This document shows positions 42,739 through 50,821 of a stretch of DNA of 64,000 nt, piece by piece. How positions within the stretch are numbered: position 1 is the first letter of the stretch; each line of letters starts with the position of its first letter. A program made the translations under genes and the position numbers. This DNA comes from Bacillota bacterium (GTDB taxonomy: Bacteria; Bacillota_I; Bacilli_A; Erysipelotrichales; Erysipelotrichaceae): the NCBI GenBank assembly GCA_023388995.1, contig JAEWFD010000020.1, forward strand, positions 124,001-188,000. The letters are read 5' to 3'. The notes under the pieces were generated by a model. The model saw nothing but the letters and a program-made list of their open reading frames with translations. It was not told the origin of the DNA and made no database searches.

Positions 42739-44457
42739 ATGACTAAAAAGAAAGTTATATTAACAAGGTTGATAGCAAGCTATACAAGTTTAATGGTATT
42801 AACGAGTTTATTTCTTTACAGTTGCGCAAAAGAAATACCGCAGCCAATGCGTTATCCATTTATTGGTCAGTGGGTAGAATATCAAGAGGAACATGATCCG
42901 GTCAAGTGGAAGATCCTATTTCGTATTGACGGAACATTCAATATACTGCGTGAAGAAAATGAAATGACCATAGGCGAGCAAGGAACCTTTAAAATGGATG
43001 GTCAAACATTCATTTTAACCTCCCATGACTATGGCACAACAAAAGCTCTCATTGATTATGAAATTGAATATAAGGAACATTCAGGAGCGTTGCAGTTAGT
43101 TATTTTTGACAAAATGCATGCAGTCAAGCTGATGAGTGCTCCGCCGATACTAGATTCACCGCCACAAGCAGAGGAAGTCACGAATCAATATCCGCTGGCA
43201 AAAATTTATGAACTTACACTTCCTTCTCAAAAAAATGATTTGCAGGCAATCACAAAACAAGAGATTCAGAAAAAAGCTCCTGTTATGGTAAAAAATTACC
43301 ATCAAAATTATGAAGAATTTTATGTTCAAAATGCCAATCATCATAGCTGGATGGTAGAATCAGATCAATATATTTTCTATATTAATAAGCAGTTTGCGGG
43401 AACTATTTATCGTTTGGATAAGGATACGAACGAGAATATTGTATTGGCAAGAGGATTGCAATCGCTATCTGGCTTGTCGCTGTTTCAAGAAAGATTATTT
43501 TTCAGAGCCAAAATAGAATTAATAGAGAATCATCTGTATAGTATCAACTATGATGGATCAGACATCAGAAAAGAAACAGAGTCTTTATATGGCGGGATTT
43601 TAAACCATAATGGTCTGATTTACAGTACAGGATATAAAGAGAATATACCGAATATAACCATATTTGATATTGTAAACCATGAAAAACAAACGATTGAAAT
43701 TCCTTATATCATGGATGAGATACAGGTGATTGGAGACGAACTGTGGTTTACCCCCTATGACTCGGTAAATGGACCTGGTTTCTATAAATATCATCTGAAA
43801 ACAAAGGAACTTGATTTTATTTCCCTAAATGAAGGTATGTTGACGGACTTGGTTTTACACCAAAACCATCTATATATTCAAGCTGCCAGCATGCTTATGA
43901 GATTGGATACACAGATAATGCAATTGGATGCTTTGTATCATGGATCTGCAGGCGTCACTTTTATCAAAGTGATTGGCAATAAAATTTACTTTGTTGGCTC
44001 TTATCCCTCCGAAGAACTTAAGGGTCGTTATCCTGATGCAATTTTTAGAATGGATTTAGATGGTTCAAATCTAGAGAAAATTTATGAAGTAAATCTTTAT
44101 GATGAAAATGATCGGATTCGCGGAATGGTATATATTAATCACAGTCTGATCATAACAAGCGACTTGGCCGGCAGTCCCGGTACGACGATAAAAGCAGTTG
44201 ATTTGGATGGTGCCGAAGTGCCATATAACTTTGAAAAAGATATAGTTGATTATTCCAAAGAGATTCAGATTGATGATAGTGGATATGTGTATTATCGCGA
44301 TGGAGTCTTGCATACATTTAACGCAATACTCTATATGGATAAAGAAAAATTACAGGAGTATGGTATTACCAAAGAAATTATGCAATCATTTTTATCGATT
44401 ATCGGAGATGATCTATCAAATGAAGAGAAAGAAAAGATTCAAAATTTATTTGATTAA
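42739..44457 (+). CDS. Large lipoprotein with beta-propeller-like (DUF5050-type) repeats
   Basis: The 572-residue protein begins with a basic, hydrophobic signal ending 'LFLYSC', a plausible but not ideal lipobox. The C-terminal two thirds show repeated 'IYFV-----I-RMDLDGSNL-KIYE'-like units ('LYSINYDGSDIR', 'IFRMDLDGSNLEKI'), typical of DUF5050 beta-propeller proteins. An N-terminal lipocalin-like segment ('GQWVEYQEEHDPVKWKI') precedes it. Probably surface-exposed; function unknown. GGGGGAGATATCT-ATG supports the start. Confidence 0.7.
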   Translation: MTKKKVILTRLIASYTSLMVLTSLFLYSCAKEIPQPMRYPFIGQWVEYQEEHDPVKWKILFRIDGTFNILREENEMTIGEQGTFKMDGQTFILTSHDYGTTKALIDYEIEYKEHSGALQLVIFDKMHAVKLMSAPPILDSPPQAEEVTNQYPLAKIYELTLPSQKNDLQAITKQEIQKKAPVMVKNYHQNYEEFYVQNANHHSWMVESDQYIFYINKQFAGTIYRLDKDTNENIVLARGLQSLSGLSLFQERLFFRAKIELIENHLYSINYDGSDIRKETESLYGGILNHNGLIYSTGYKENIPNITIFDIVNHEKQTIEIPYIMDEIQVIGDELWFTPYDSVNGPGFYKYHLKTKELDFISLNEGMLTDLVLHQNHLYIQAASMLMRLDTQIMQLDALYHGSAGVTFIKVIGNKIYFVGSYPSEELKGRYPDAIFRMDLDGSNLEKIYEVNLYDENDRIRGMVYINHSLIITSDLAGSPGTTIKAVDLDGAEVPYNFEKDIVDYSKEIQIDDSGYVYYRDGVLHTFNAILYMDKEKLQEYGITKEIMQSFLSIIGDDLSNEEKEKIQNLFD

Positions 44458-44636
44458 TTCCACAGCAATAAAAAACATTGCAAATCAATCTGTATAACCA
44501 TGTGGACGCAAAAGATACAGTATTGAGATTGCAATGTGTTGAAAGATAGGGAAAGCAGACTGGTCCCAAAAGACGAACGCTACATTTATTTGATCAAAAA
44601 CAATGGAATAAACTTAAGAAGATTAAAGAAGTAATC

Positions 44637-45116
44637 TTACAAAAAACTTAATAAGATGGAAACAAACTCCTCCAAATACTGCTGGTCTATCTCATCAAAC
44701 CGATCATAAACAGGAGCATCGATATCAAGAACACCGAGAATTGCTCCGTTTTTGATCAAGGGAATTACAATCTCTGATTTACTTGCCTCGTCACAGGCTA
44801 TATGACCGGGAAACTCATGTACATTCGCAATGCGCATGGTTGTTTTCGCTGCCACCGCAGTGCCGCACACACCTTTGCCGATCGCAATGCGCACGCAAGC
44901 AGGTTTTCCCTGGAACGGACCTAAGAGCAATTCAGACTCTTTGTATAGGTAGAATCCAACCCAATTGATATTTTGCAGAAAGCCTGCAAGCAATGCAGAA
45001 GCATTGGCGTAATTGGCAATGGCATCATTGACATCAAGAAACAAAGCATTTGCTTGCTGAAACAACAGCTGATAGGCTTCTTCTTTATTTTGGGGATAAG
45101 GTATTTGGTGAAACAT
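44637..45116 (-). CDS. msrC: Free methionine-(R)-sulfoxide reductase (GAF domain)
   Basis: The 159-residue GAF-domain protein has the fRMsr pattern 'NINWVGFYLYKESELLLGPFQGKPACVRI', 'GKGVCGTAVA' and 'HIACDEASKSEIVIPL'. Cys74, Cys84 and Cys108 match the three catalytic/resolving cysteines of the family. It reduces free methionine R-sulfoxide with thioredoxin. GGAAGGAGTGATCCCT-ATG gives start 45116; a longer frame to 45146 lacks support. Confidence 0.9.
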   Translation of the reverse strand: MFHQIPYPQNKEEAYQLLFQQANALFLDVNDAIANYANASALLAGFLQNINWVGFYLYKESELLLGPFQGKPACVRIAIGKGVCGTAVAAKTTMRIANVHEFPGHIACDEASKSEIVIPLIKNGAILGVLDIDAPVYDRFDEIDQQYLEEFVSILLSFL

Positions 45117-45157
45117 AGGGATCACTCCTTCCGATTTATTATACAATGAAAAGAGGA

Positions 45158-45186
45158 TTGTGGCTAGAATTGTAATGTGGTATACT
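45158..45186 (+). promoter_or_regulatory. Promoter of the TPP riboswitch-thiT transcript
   Basis: TTGTGG at 45158-45163, 17-bp spacer, TATACT at 45181-45186. Confidence 0.65.
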
Positions 45187-45193
45187 GAATACG

Positions 45194-45268
45194 GACAGGG
45201 GAGCCTTTATGGCTGAGACGAATATCGAACCCTTAGAACCTGATCTAGTTAAAACTAGCGTAGGGAGA
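45194..45268 (+). promoter_or_regulatory. TPP riboswitch (THI element)
   Basis: The conserved elements appear in order: ACAGGGGAGCC, GGCTGAGA, CGAACCCTTAGAACCTGATC, a variable stem (CTAGTTAAAACTAG) and CGTAGGGAGA. The gene downstream is a thiamine transporter, as expected. Confidence 0.93.
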
Positions 45269-45283
45269 TTCATTCTCTTTGCG

Positions 45284-45309
45284 CCTCAACACATGTGGAG
45301 GTGTTTTTT
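45284..45309 (+). terminator. Riboswitch expression-platform hairpin containing the ribosome site
   Basis: CCTC-AA-CAC (45284-45292) pairs with GTG-GAGG (45295-45301), followed by TG and six T residues. The 3' arm contains GGAGG (45297-45301), the ribosome site of thiT, so this hairpin can terminate transcription and also hide the ribosome site. Confidence 0.7.
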
Positions 45310-45310
45310 G

Positions 45311-45814
45311 ATGAAATTGCAGACAAAAGATTTAGTGTTGATGGCTGTTTATGCTGCATTGTTTATTGTTTTGGATTATCTAGCCAACCTGTTGCCGAAG
45401 ATGCCCAATGGCGGATCCTTTGGCTTAGGCGTGATTCCGCTGCTGCTTGCATCCTATCACTTGGGATGGAAGAAGGGTATTGCTGTTGGATTGCTTAGTA
45501 TTCCGCTGCAATATATGACTGGTCAAATATGGTTTTTGGATTTTGGTCAGTTCACATTGGATTATATCATTGCCTTTGGCATTTATGGCATAGCCAGTCT
45601 TTTTCCGAATTATAAAATGTTTTTCAGCGGTGTACTCATCACCAATGGAATTCGCTTTATAAGCAGCACCCTTTCCGGTATGTGGTATTTTGGCTTGCCG
45701 TTATGGGAATCCGGAGCTTACAACGCAACATACATGGTGCCGACTACGCTTGCATGCTTGGTACTCGTACCGCTTGTATATGCCAGAATGAGTCGCTTCA
45801 TAAAAAAAGCGTAA
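45311..45814 (+). CDS. thiT: Thiamine-specific ECF transporter S component
   Basis: The 167-residue membrane protein has about six helices and the ThiT signature 'GGSFGLGVIPLLLASYHLGWKKGI', 'QFTLDYIIAFGIYG' and 'FISSTLSGMWYFG'. It works with the shared ECF energising module, not encoded here. ATG 45311 is chosen; an in-frame ATG at 45209 lies within the riboswitch. Confidence 0.92.
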   Translation: MKLQTKDLVLMAVYAALFIVLDYLANLLPKMPNGGSFGLGVIPLLLASYHLGWKKGIAVGLLSIPLQYMTGQIWFLDFGQFTLDYIIAFGIYGIASLFPNYKMFFSGVLITNGIRFISSTLSGMWYFGLPLWESGAYNATYMVPTTLACLVLVPLVYARMSRFIKKA

Positions 45815-45849
45815 TTGCATACGCTTGTCGAAATAAGGGTTAGGCAAGC

Positions 45850-45880
45850 AAGGAGTAGAATTCGTCTCTACTCCTTTTTA
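45850..45880. terminator. Bidirectional terminator between thiT and the DUF378 gene
   Basis: AAGGAGTAGA (45850-45859) and TCTACTCCTT (45867-45876) with T and A tracts on the two sides. It includes the stop codon of the reverse gene. Confidence 0.82.
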
Positions 45881-46056
45881 TATAGCAAAAGACTGGAAAT
45901 GCCGCAGAACGCGAAAACAACGTAGCATCCATGCACGAGCACTTCATTCATTTTAAAGATATAACGTAATAAATCAAACTGAAATAGTCCGATGATTCCT
46001 AGATATACACAAGCAAAAATGGAGATTGCCAATGTTGTTTTCAGGAAATGATTCAT
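45868..46056 (-). CDS. DUF378 family small membrane protein
   Basis: The 62-residue protein has two membrane helices and the DUF378 pattern 'LGIIGLFQFDLLRYIF' followed by a second helix with a 'GISSLLL' end. Function unknown. AGAGGTGCATACA-ATG gives start 46056; the longer frame to 46128 has no ribosome site. Confidence 0.78.
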   Translation of the reverse strand: MNHFLKTTLAISIFACVYLGIIGLFQFDLLRYIFKMNEVLVHGCYVVFAFCGISSLLLYKKE

Positions 46057-46157
46057 TGTATGCACCTCTTTCAGTAGAAGTGTATTTACATTTTGCTTTT
46101 GTATGCATGAAAATCCTGATCCTAGCATAATTTTAACTGAAAAGGATGGGTGAATGT

Positions 46158-47141
46158 ATGAAGAAGATTATTGCTGCTGTGATAGGAGGAGTATTGCTTA
46201 TTGCGGCACTATTTATTGCGTTGAAGCCGGCGTCATTTGACGAGCAATTGCAGAAATCACTGGCAGGGCTGGATCGGTATCATATGACGGCTAATATGGA
46301 AATGCTGAGTGGTGAAGATGTAAAAAGCTATGACATCATGTTATGCTGGCAGAAGAAGAATGATACAGAATTCTATCGAGTTGCATTATTAGATAAATCA
46401 TTGAATCAAGAGCAGATTATCTTACGAAATGCAGATGGGGTTTATGTACTTACGCCTAGTTTGAATCAAGCGTTCAAATTCAAAGGGGATTGGCCAAATA
46501 ATAGTCCGAAGCCATATTTATATCAAAGCATGATGGGTGTTCTAAATGGAAAATACAGTGCTAAGAAAGAAAAAGATGGCTGGTTTGTAACGGCTGATGT
46601 GGATTATCCAAATTCACCGCAGCTTGTCAAGCAAGAGATGAAGTTTGATAAGGAGTTTAAGCCGGTCTGGGTAAAAGTATATAATGACAACGGCACTGTA
46701 GAAGTTAAAATTGAATTCAAAGAAACAGATTTTAAACCGGAATTCAGTGCAACACATTTTGATGTGAATGAGAATCTGAAAGCAAATCAAACGACGGTCA
46801 ATGTTTCTGCTGATTTGCCATTATATCCGGTATATGTATTTGATGCACGCCTGGTGAACTCTTCCGTTGCTTCGATCGGAAAAGAAACACGTCACATTCT
46901 GGAGTTCAGCGGTGAAAAATCATTTACAATTGTACAGGTGCAAAAGAAACGGAATGCAGAGCCGGTTGTGCAACAAGTAAGTGGCGAACTGGTGGATGCT
47001 ATTGATGTGTTTGGAGCATTTGATGGTACCCGTTTGACGGTGTACGACAATAATGTGGAATATACGATCTACTCACAAGATTTGTCTCCTGAAGAAATGC
47101 TTCAAGTTGTCACCAGCATGCAGGTTGCTGTCATGAAATAG
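46158..47141 (+). CDS. LolA-fold outer-surface protein, YdcC-like
   Basis: The 327-residue protein has an N-terminal membrane anchor or signal (about 3-22) and an extracytoplasmic domain of LolA/DUF4367 style ('YHMTANMEMLSGEDVKSYDI', 'YRVALLDKSLNQEQIILRNADGVYVLTPSLNQAFKF'). Bacillus YdcC has the same layout and lies upstream of alr-mazE-mazF; here mazF follows after 2 bp with alr and mazE missing. No Cys lipobox is seen. Start 46158 is preferred over 46146 by ribosome-site spacing. Confidence 0.75.
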   Translation: MKKIIAAVIGGVLLIAALFIALKPASFDEQLQKSLAGLDRYHMTANMEMLSGEDVKSYDIMLCWQKKNDTEFYRVALLDKSLNQEQIILRNADGVYVLTPSLNQAFKFKGDWPNNSPKPYLYQSMMGVLNGKYSAKKEKDGWFVTADVDYPNSPQLVKQEMKFDKEFKPVWVKVYNDNGTVEVKIEFKETDFKPEFSATHFDVNENLKANQTTVNVSADLPLYPVYVFDARLVNSSVASIGKETRHILEFSGEKSFTIVQVQKKRNAEPVVQQVSGELVDAIDVFGAFDGTRLTVYDNNVEYTIYSQDLSPEEMLQVVTSMQVAVMK

Positions 47142-47143
47142 TC

Positions 47144-47479
47144 ATGATTGTGCATCGTGGCGATATTTTCTATGCAAATTTGTCGCCTGTTTTAGGGAGT
47201 GAGCAGGGAGGAATCCGGCCGGTTGTGGTCGTTCAAAACGAAAAAGGGAACCGGTTTTCCAAAACGGTGATCATTGCTCCAATTTCGACACGACTCACAA
47301 AGCCCCCGCTGCCAACGCATGTCATGATACCAGATACCATCCTGCAGCGATGCTCCATTATTCTTTTGGAACAGGTGCGAACCATTGATAAGCAGCGATT
47401 GACCCAATGGATTGGGCGATTGGATGTACAGGTGATGATGTCGGTAGATCAAGCACTTAGAATTAGTTTAGGGATATAA
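47144..47479 (+). CDS. mazF: MazF/NdoA-type endoribonuclease toxin
   Basis: The 111-residue protein matches MazF closely: 'VHRGDIFYANLSPVLGSEQGGIRPVVVVQNEKGNRFSKTVII' (cut in parts: 'RGDIFYANLSP', 'GSEQGGIRPVVVVQN') and 'LLEQVRTIDKQRL'. The catalytic Arg and Thr/Ser of the family are present. It cleaves mRNA at specific short sites. No mazE-like gene precedes it; the gene before is a YdcC-like protein. No ribosome site of its own is obvious, so it is probably translated by coupling. Confidence 0.92.
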   Translation: MIVHRGDIFYANLSPVLGSEQGGIRPVVVVQNEKGNRFSKTVIIAPISTRLTKPPLPTHVMIPDTILQRCSIILLEQVRTIDKQRLTQWIGRLDVQVMMSVDQALRISLGI

Positions 47480-47502
47480 AAAGTAGGCGAAAGCCTACTT
47501 TT
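47479..47502. terminator. Bidirectional terminator between mazF and tcdA
   Basis: AAAAGTAGGC-GAAA-GCCTACTTTT, a perfect stem with a GAAA tetraloop between convergent genes, overlapping both ends. Confidence 0.85.
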
Positions 47503-48289
47503 CGTCGTTTTGTGATGTTCTGGCAGCTTCCCGCTCTGCTTTTGTCAGATCTTTGATAACTTCTCCGGCAATAATCATGCCGGCAACTGATGGAACAAAG
47601 GAGACACTACCGGGAATTTGGCGGCGGATCGTGCAAGTGCGTTTGGTATCGCTTGGACAAATGCAGTGATGGCGGCAGCTGCTGTCATCCAGTTCCAATG
47701 GTTTCAATGCTTCTTCTTTGGAATATACAACTTTTAGTTTTTTGATATTGCGGCGCTTGAGTTCACGGCGCATTACTTTAGCCAGCGGACAAACAGATGT
47801 CTTGTAGATGTCGGTTACTTCAAAGCGTGTGGGATCAAGCTTGTTTCCTGCTCCCATGCAGCTGATAACGGGGATATTGGCTTTGTTGGAACGTTCGATT
47901 AACTCCAGCTTTGCCGAGACGGTATCAATTGCATCAATGACAAAGGAGTATTGATCCAGTGGGAATTCATGGGCATTTTCTTCGGTGTAAAACGTAATAT
48001 GGCAAGCCACTTCTGCTTTGGGATTGATCTCTAAGATTCTTTCCTTCATGACTTCGACTTTATACTTGCCGATTGTTTTGCGGGTCGCGATTAACTGGCG
48101 ATTTAAGTTGGTCAGACATACTTTATCGTCATCAAATAATGCGAATTTGGATACTCCGGCACGGACAAGTGCTTCCACGGCAAAGCTGCCGACACCGCCG
48201 ATGCCAAAGACAGCGACAGTTGCCTTTGCCAGTTGTTCCATTGCTGCTGTGCCGAGTAATAATTCAGTGCGTGAATTTTGGTTTAACAT
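47495..48289 (-). CDS. tcdA: tRNA threonylcarbamoyladenosine dehydratase (ThiF/E1-like)
   Basis: The 264-residue E1-like enzyme has the Rossmann 'VAVFGIGGVGSFAVEALVRAGV', 'DDDKVCLTNLNRQL' and the catalytic Arg/Lys set. It also has 'ISCMGAGNKLDPTRF' and a zinc-type Cys cluster near the end ('CRHHCICPSDTKRTC'). It cyclises t6A37 of tRNA to ct6A, a reaction that in E. coli also involves a cysteine desulfurase. It is the third gene of the nifS-ttcA-tcdA unit. Confidence 0.9.
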   Translation of the reverse strand: MLNQNSRTELLLGTAAMEQLAKATVAVFGIGGVGSFAVEALVRAGVSKFALFDDDKVCLTNLNRQLIATRKTIGKYKVEVMKERILEINPKAEVACHITFYTEENAHEFPLDQYSFVIDAIDTVSAKLELIERSNKANIPVISCMGAGNKLDPTRFEVTDIYKTSVCPLAKVMRRELKRRNIKKLKVVYSKEEALKPLELDDSSCRHHCICPSDTKRTCTIRRQIPGSVSFVPSVAGMIIAGEVIKDLTKAEREAARTSQNDEK

Positions 48290-48292
48290 AAG

Positions 48293-49141
48293 CTATTCTT
48301 TCTCCTGTTGATTGCGTGTTTGATCATAGTCATCTAAAAAGGAATGCTGAATGCCACCTTTGTGATAGCCGATAATGGTATCGAGATTGACATTATGGAT
48401 GCTGCGGAAGATGTTCATATCTACCGTTGGGCTGGTTTGACGCAGTTTCTTAATCATTGCTTTGACTTCGGCACGCTTGGAACCGCCCCCTTGTCCGATC
48501 ACGCAGTGTTCTGTGAGACGGCAGGCACATTGGATAAATTGCAGGTTATGATATCTCTTCCAATCGAAAATGGCTTCTTCTTTTACCAAATATAATGGCC
48601 GGATCAGCTGCATGCCTTCGAAATTGGTGCTGTGCAGCTTAGGCATCATGGTTTGTATTTGAGCACCATACAACATGCCCATTAAAGTTGTTTCAATAAC
48701 ATCATCGAAGTGATGCCCCAAGGCAATTTTATTGCATCCTAGTTCTTTGGCATAGCTGTAGAGATGTCCACGGCGCATGCGTGCACATAGGTAGCAAGGG
48801 GAATCTACGATTGTTGCTACGTAGTCAAAAATTTGGGTATCGAAAATCTGAATGGGAATATTCAAGAGGGCAGCATTCTCAATAATGCGCTGGCGGTTGA
48901 TCGCATTGTAACCCGGGTCCATAACAATGAATTTTAGTTCAAAGTGGAATTTTCCGTGCCGTTGCAGCTCCTGCATGCATTTTGCCAGCAACATGGAGTC
49001 TTTGCCGCCGGAAATGCACACAGCAATGCGATCCTGTTCTTGAATCAAATCATAAGTTTGCACGCCTTTCACAAACTTGGTCCAAATATCTTTGCGAAAA
49101 CGTTTGATCAGGGCGCGTTCTATTTCTTGATAGGGTTCCAT
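48293..49141 (-). CDS. PP-loop tRNA 2-thiolation protein, TtcA-like
   Basis: This 282-residue ATP pyrophosphatase has the PP-loop 'ISGGKDSM' (43-50), 'CYLCARMRRGHLY' (Cys116, Cys119) and a later Cys-rich part ('QCACRLTEHC'), as in TtcA proteins that bind a 4Fe-4S cluster and thiolate C32 of tRNA. Some relatives thiolate other positions. Its ATG directly follows the nifS stop, so sulfur supply from that desulfurase is likely. Confidence 0.85.
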   Translation of the reverse strand: MEPYQEIERALIKRFRKDIWTKFVKGVQTYDLIQEQDRIAVCISGGKDSMLLAKCMQELQRHGKFHFELKFIVMDPGYNAINRQRIIENAALLNIPIQIFDTQIFDYVATIVDSPCYLCARMRRGHLYSYAKELGCNKIALGHHFDDVIETTLMGMLYGAQIQTMMPKLHSTNFEGMQLIRPLYLVKEEAIFDWKRYHNLQFIQCACRLTEHCVIGQGGGSKRAEVKAMIKKLRQTSPTVDMNIFRSIHNVNLDTIIGYHKGGIQHSFLDDYDQTRNQQEKE

Positions 49142-50278
49142 TTATTTTCCTCCTAGCATGTGATATTGTTCTTGGAATACTTTTTTGAATTGCTCTATCT
49201 CATGTTCTGTTGTTTCCGGTCCCATGCTGATGCGCAAGGTCGAAAGAGCCAGCTTGCGGCTTTTGGTAAGAGCCAAAACAGGTTTTGACGGAGTGTTGAC
49301 AGCACAGCATGCAGACTTGGTAGAAACATAGATCTGCTGCTCTGACAGCTTTTCCATCAACTGGTCTCCTTTGATGGTTTTGAAGCTGATATTGACGATA
49401 TAGGGACTGCCATTTGGTTTGCTGTTGATCACGATGTCCTGGAATGATCCAAAAAAAGAGTGCAGGATAGCGTGAAATGTTGTAAGTTTAACAAGGTTGT
49501 CTGATGCAGTTTGCTGACACAGCGCCAATGCTGTTTCTAAGGCGCAGATCATCGGCAGCACAGGTGTGCCGCTGCGATAGGGAGTATTGCTGATGCCGCC
49601 GTGAATTTGGGGTGTAATAAGATGTTGTTCTTTTAAGATCAGAAGTCCGAAGCCATTTAAGCCTCCGAATTTATGAGGTGAACAGGTAAGCGCAGCATAG
49701 TGTGCAGCATTTATCGGCAACTTGCCAATGGATTGCGTGGCATCGGTATGAAATGCACAGTGGGGCAGCTTTTTAACCAGTGCATAAATGCTTGCTATGT
49801 CTTGGTGAAGCCCGATTTCACTGTCGACGGCTGCCAAGGTCACCAAAATGGTATCTTTTCGGAGTAATTGGCTAAGATGTTCCAAATTGATGGAACCATC
49901 ATCCAGAATATCCACAAATTCAACCTCAAAACCTTCTTCCTGCAAAGCCATTAAAGAACCTAAAACGGAAGAGTGTTCCAGATAGGACGAAATAATATGC
50001 TTGCCATACTGGCGGTTGGCATAGGCAAGACCCTTGATTGCAAGGTTGTTTGCTTCTGTTGCTCCGGAAGTATAGATGAGTTCATTTGGTTTTACACCAA
50101 AGTAAGCGGCTATGTTTGCATTGGCAGTTTCCTGCCGTTCCCATGCCTGCTTGCCAAGTGCATGGGATGCATTGGGATTGGCAATATAGGTTATGTTTGT
50201 GGCTTGGAAGACATCAAGCACTTCTTGGCGCACAAGTGCGTTGGCGGCGTGGTCCAAATAAATCGTAGTATTGTTCAT
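49142..50278 (-). CDS. Cysteine desulfurase, NifS/IscS-like
   Basis: The 378-residue PLP enzyme has 'IYLDHAANA', 'YTSGATEANNLAIKG', PLP Lys203 in 'SPHKFGG', and a catalytic Cys in 'KSACCAVN' (324-325). It removes sulfur from cysteine as persulfide. The unit nifS-ttcA-tcdA suggests dedicated tRNA modification, rather than a full Fe-S assembly locus (no iscU/sufU). A palindrome and an attenuator-like hairpin precede the gene. The start site has a weak ribosome site (GGCAGGTATTT-ATG). Confidence 0.9.
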   Translation of the reverse strand: MNNTTIYLDHAANALVRQEVLDVFQATNITYIANPNASHALGKQAWERQETANANIAAYFGVKPNELIYTSGATEANNLAIKGLAYANRQYGKHIISSYLEHSSVLGSLMALQEEGFEVEFVDILDDGSINLEHLSQLLRKDTILVTLAAVDSEIGLHQDIASIYALVKKLPHCAFHTDATQSIGKLPINAAHYAALTCSPHKFGGLNGFGLLILKEQHLITPQIHGGISNTPYRSGTPVLPMICALETALALCQQTASDNLVKLTTFHAILHSFFGSFQDIVINSKPNGSPYIVNISFKTIKGDQLMEKLSEQQIYVSTKSACCAVNTPSKPVLALTKSRKLALSTLRISMGPETTEHEIEQFKKVFQEQYHMLGGK

Positions 50279-50318
50279 AAATACCTGCCTTATCTATGGT
50301 ATTAGAAAGCAAGAATGC

Positions 50319-50340
50319 AAAAAAGAAGGATGGTTCCTTC
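50319..50340 (-). terminator. Attenuator-like terminator in the nifS leader
   Basis: On the reverse strand GAAGGA-ACCA-TCCTTC is followed by six T residues, about 40 bases before the nifS start, so read-through must be controlled or leaky. Confidence 0.65.
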
Positions 50341-50373
50341 CCTAAGTTGATTACTTGCTTGAATGAGTAAACA

Positions 50374-50406
50374 ATGAATCTGTGCATGATTATATCATAG
50401 ATTCAT
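50374..50406 (-). other. Long stem-loop in the nifS leader
   Basis: Outer arms ATGAATCT (50374-50381) and AGATTCAT (50399-50406) enclose a second pair, ATGAT/ATCAT. It lies between the palindrome and the terminator. Confidence 0.55.
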
Positions 50407-50407
50407 G

Positions 50408-50427
50408 GATACAGGAAATCCTGTATC
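50408..50427. promoter_or_regulatory. 20-bp palindrome at the nifS promoter, candidate operator
   Basis: GATACAGGA-AA-TCCTGTATC directly follows the -10 box of the nifS promoter, in operator position. The regulator is unknown. Confidence 0.6.
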
Positions 50428-50457
50428 ATAGTAGCAGTAGAAAGCTGCTTTTGTCAA
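50428..50457 (-). promoter_or_regulatory. Promoter of the nifS operon
   Basis: On the reverse strand TTGACA (50457-50452), 18-bp spacer, TACTAT (50433-50428). Confidence 0.68.
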
Positions 50458-50539
50458 TCAAATCGTGGGGAAAACAGCACTTGATAAGTGAAAAAAGTAA
50501 GCGTTACAAAAACTGGCAATTAAGTTAAAAATAGCTTAT

Positions 50540-50764
50540 TCACTTTGTTGATCTGCTATTTTTTCGTTTGCCGAAGAAATAAGAAGATCCGAAAATAATA
50601 GCAATTGCAACTGCAAAGTAAACTGCATAATTCATCCAGCTGAATTGTGCTGATTGCGAACCTGTTAATTCGATAGCAGCAAACAATATCTCGGTAATTA
50701 AGACAACCCACAGAGCAATCATTTCTTTTTTCATGTTATCTATGATGCAAGTTTCATTTCGCAA
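50540..50764 (-). CDS. Small two-helix membrane protein of unknown function
   Basis: About 74 residues with two hydrophobic helices and a basic tail ('FGKRKNSRSTK'); the family is not recognised. AAGGAGG precedes a TTG start (50764) by 4 bases and, 11 bases away, an out-of-frame ATG that opens only MKLAS. An in-frame ATG at 50734 has no ribosome site. The true start could therefore be TTG 50764 or ATG 50734. Confidence 0.6.
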   Translation of the reverse strand: MRNETCIIDNMKKEMIALWVVLITEILFAAIELTGSQSAQFSWMNYAVYFAVAIAIIFGSSYFFGKRKNSRSTK

Positions 50765-50821
50765 CTTGCCTCCTTACTACTATGATATCATATAGAAAAG
50801 TAAATACATGATATTTTTAGC

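Noticed and set aside
50319..50460. nifS leader considered as a T-box because of GGAACC near the terminator
   Set aside because: The leader is too short for Stem I and lacks the full T-box sequence; recorded only as an attenuator-like leader.
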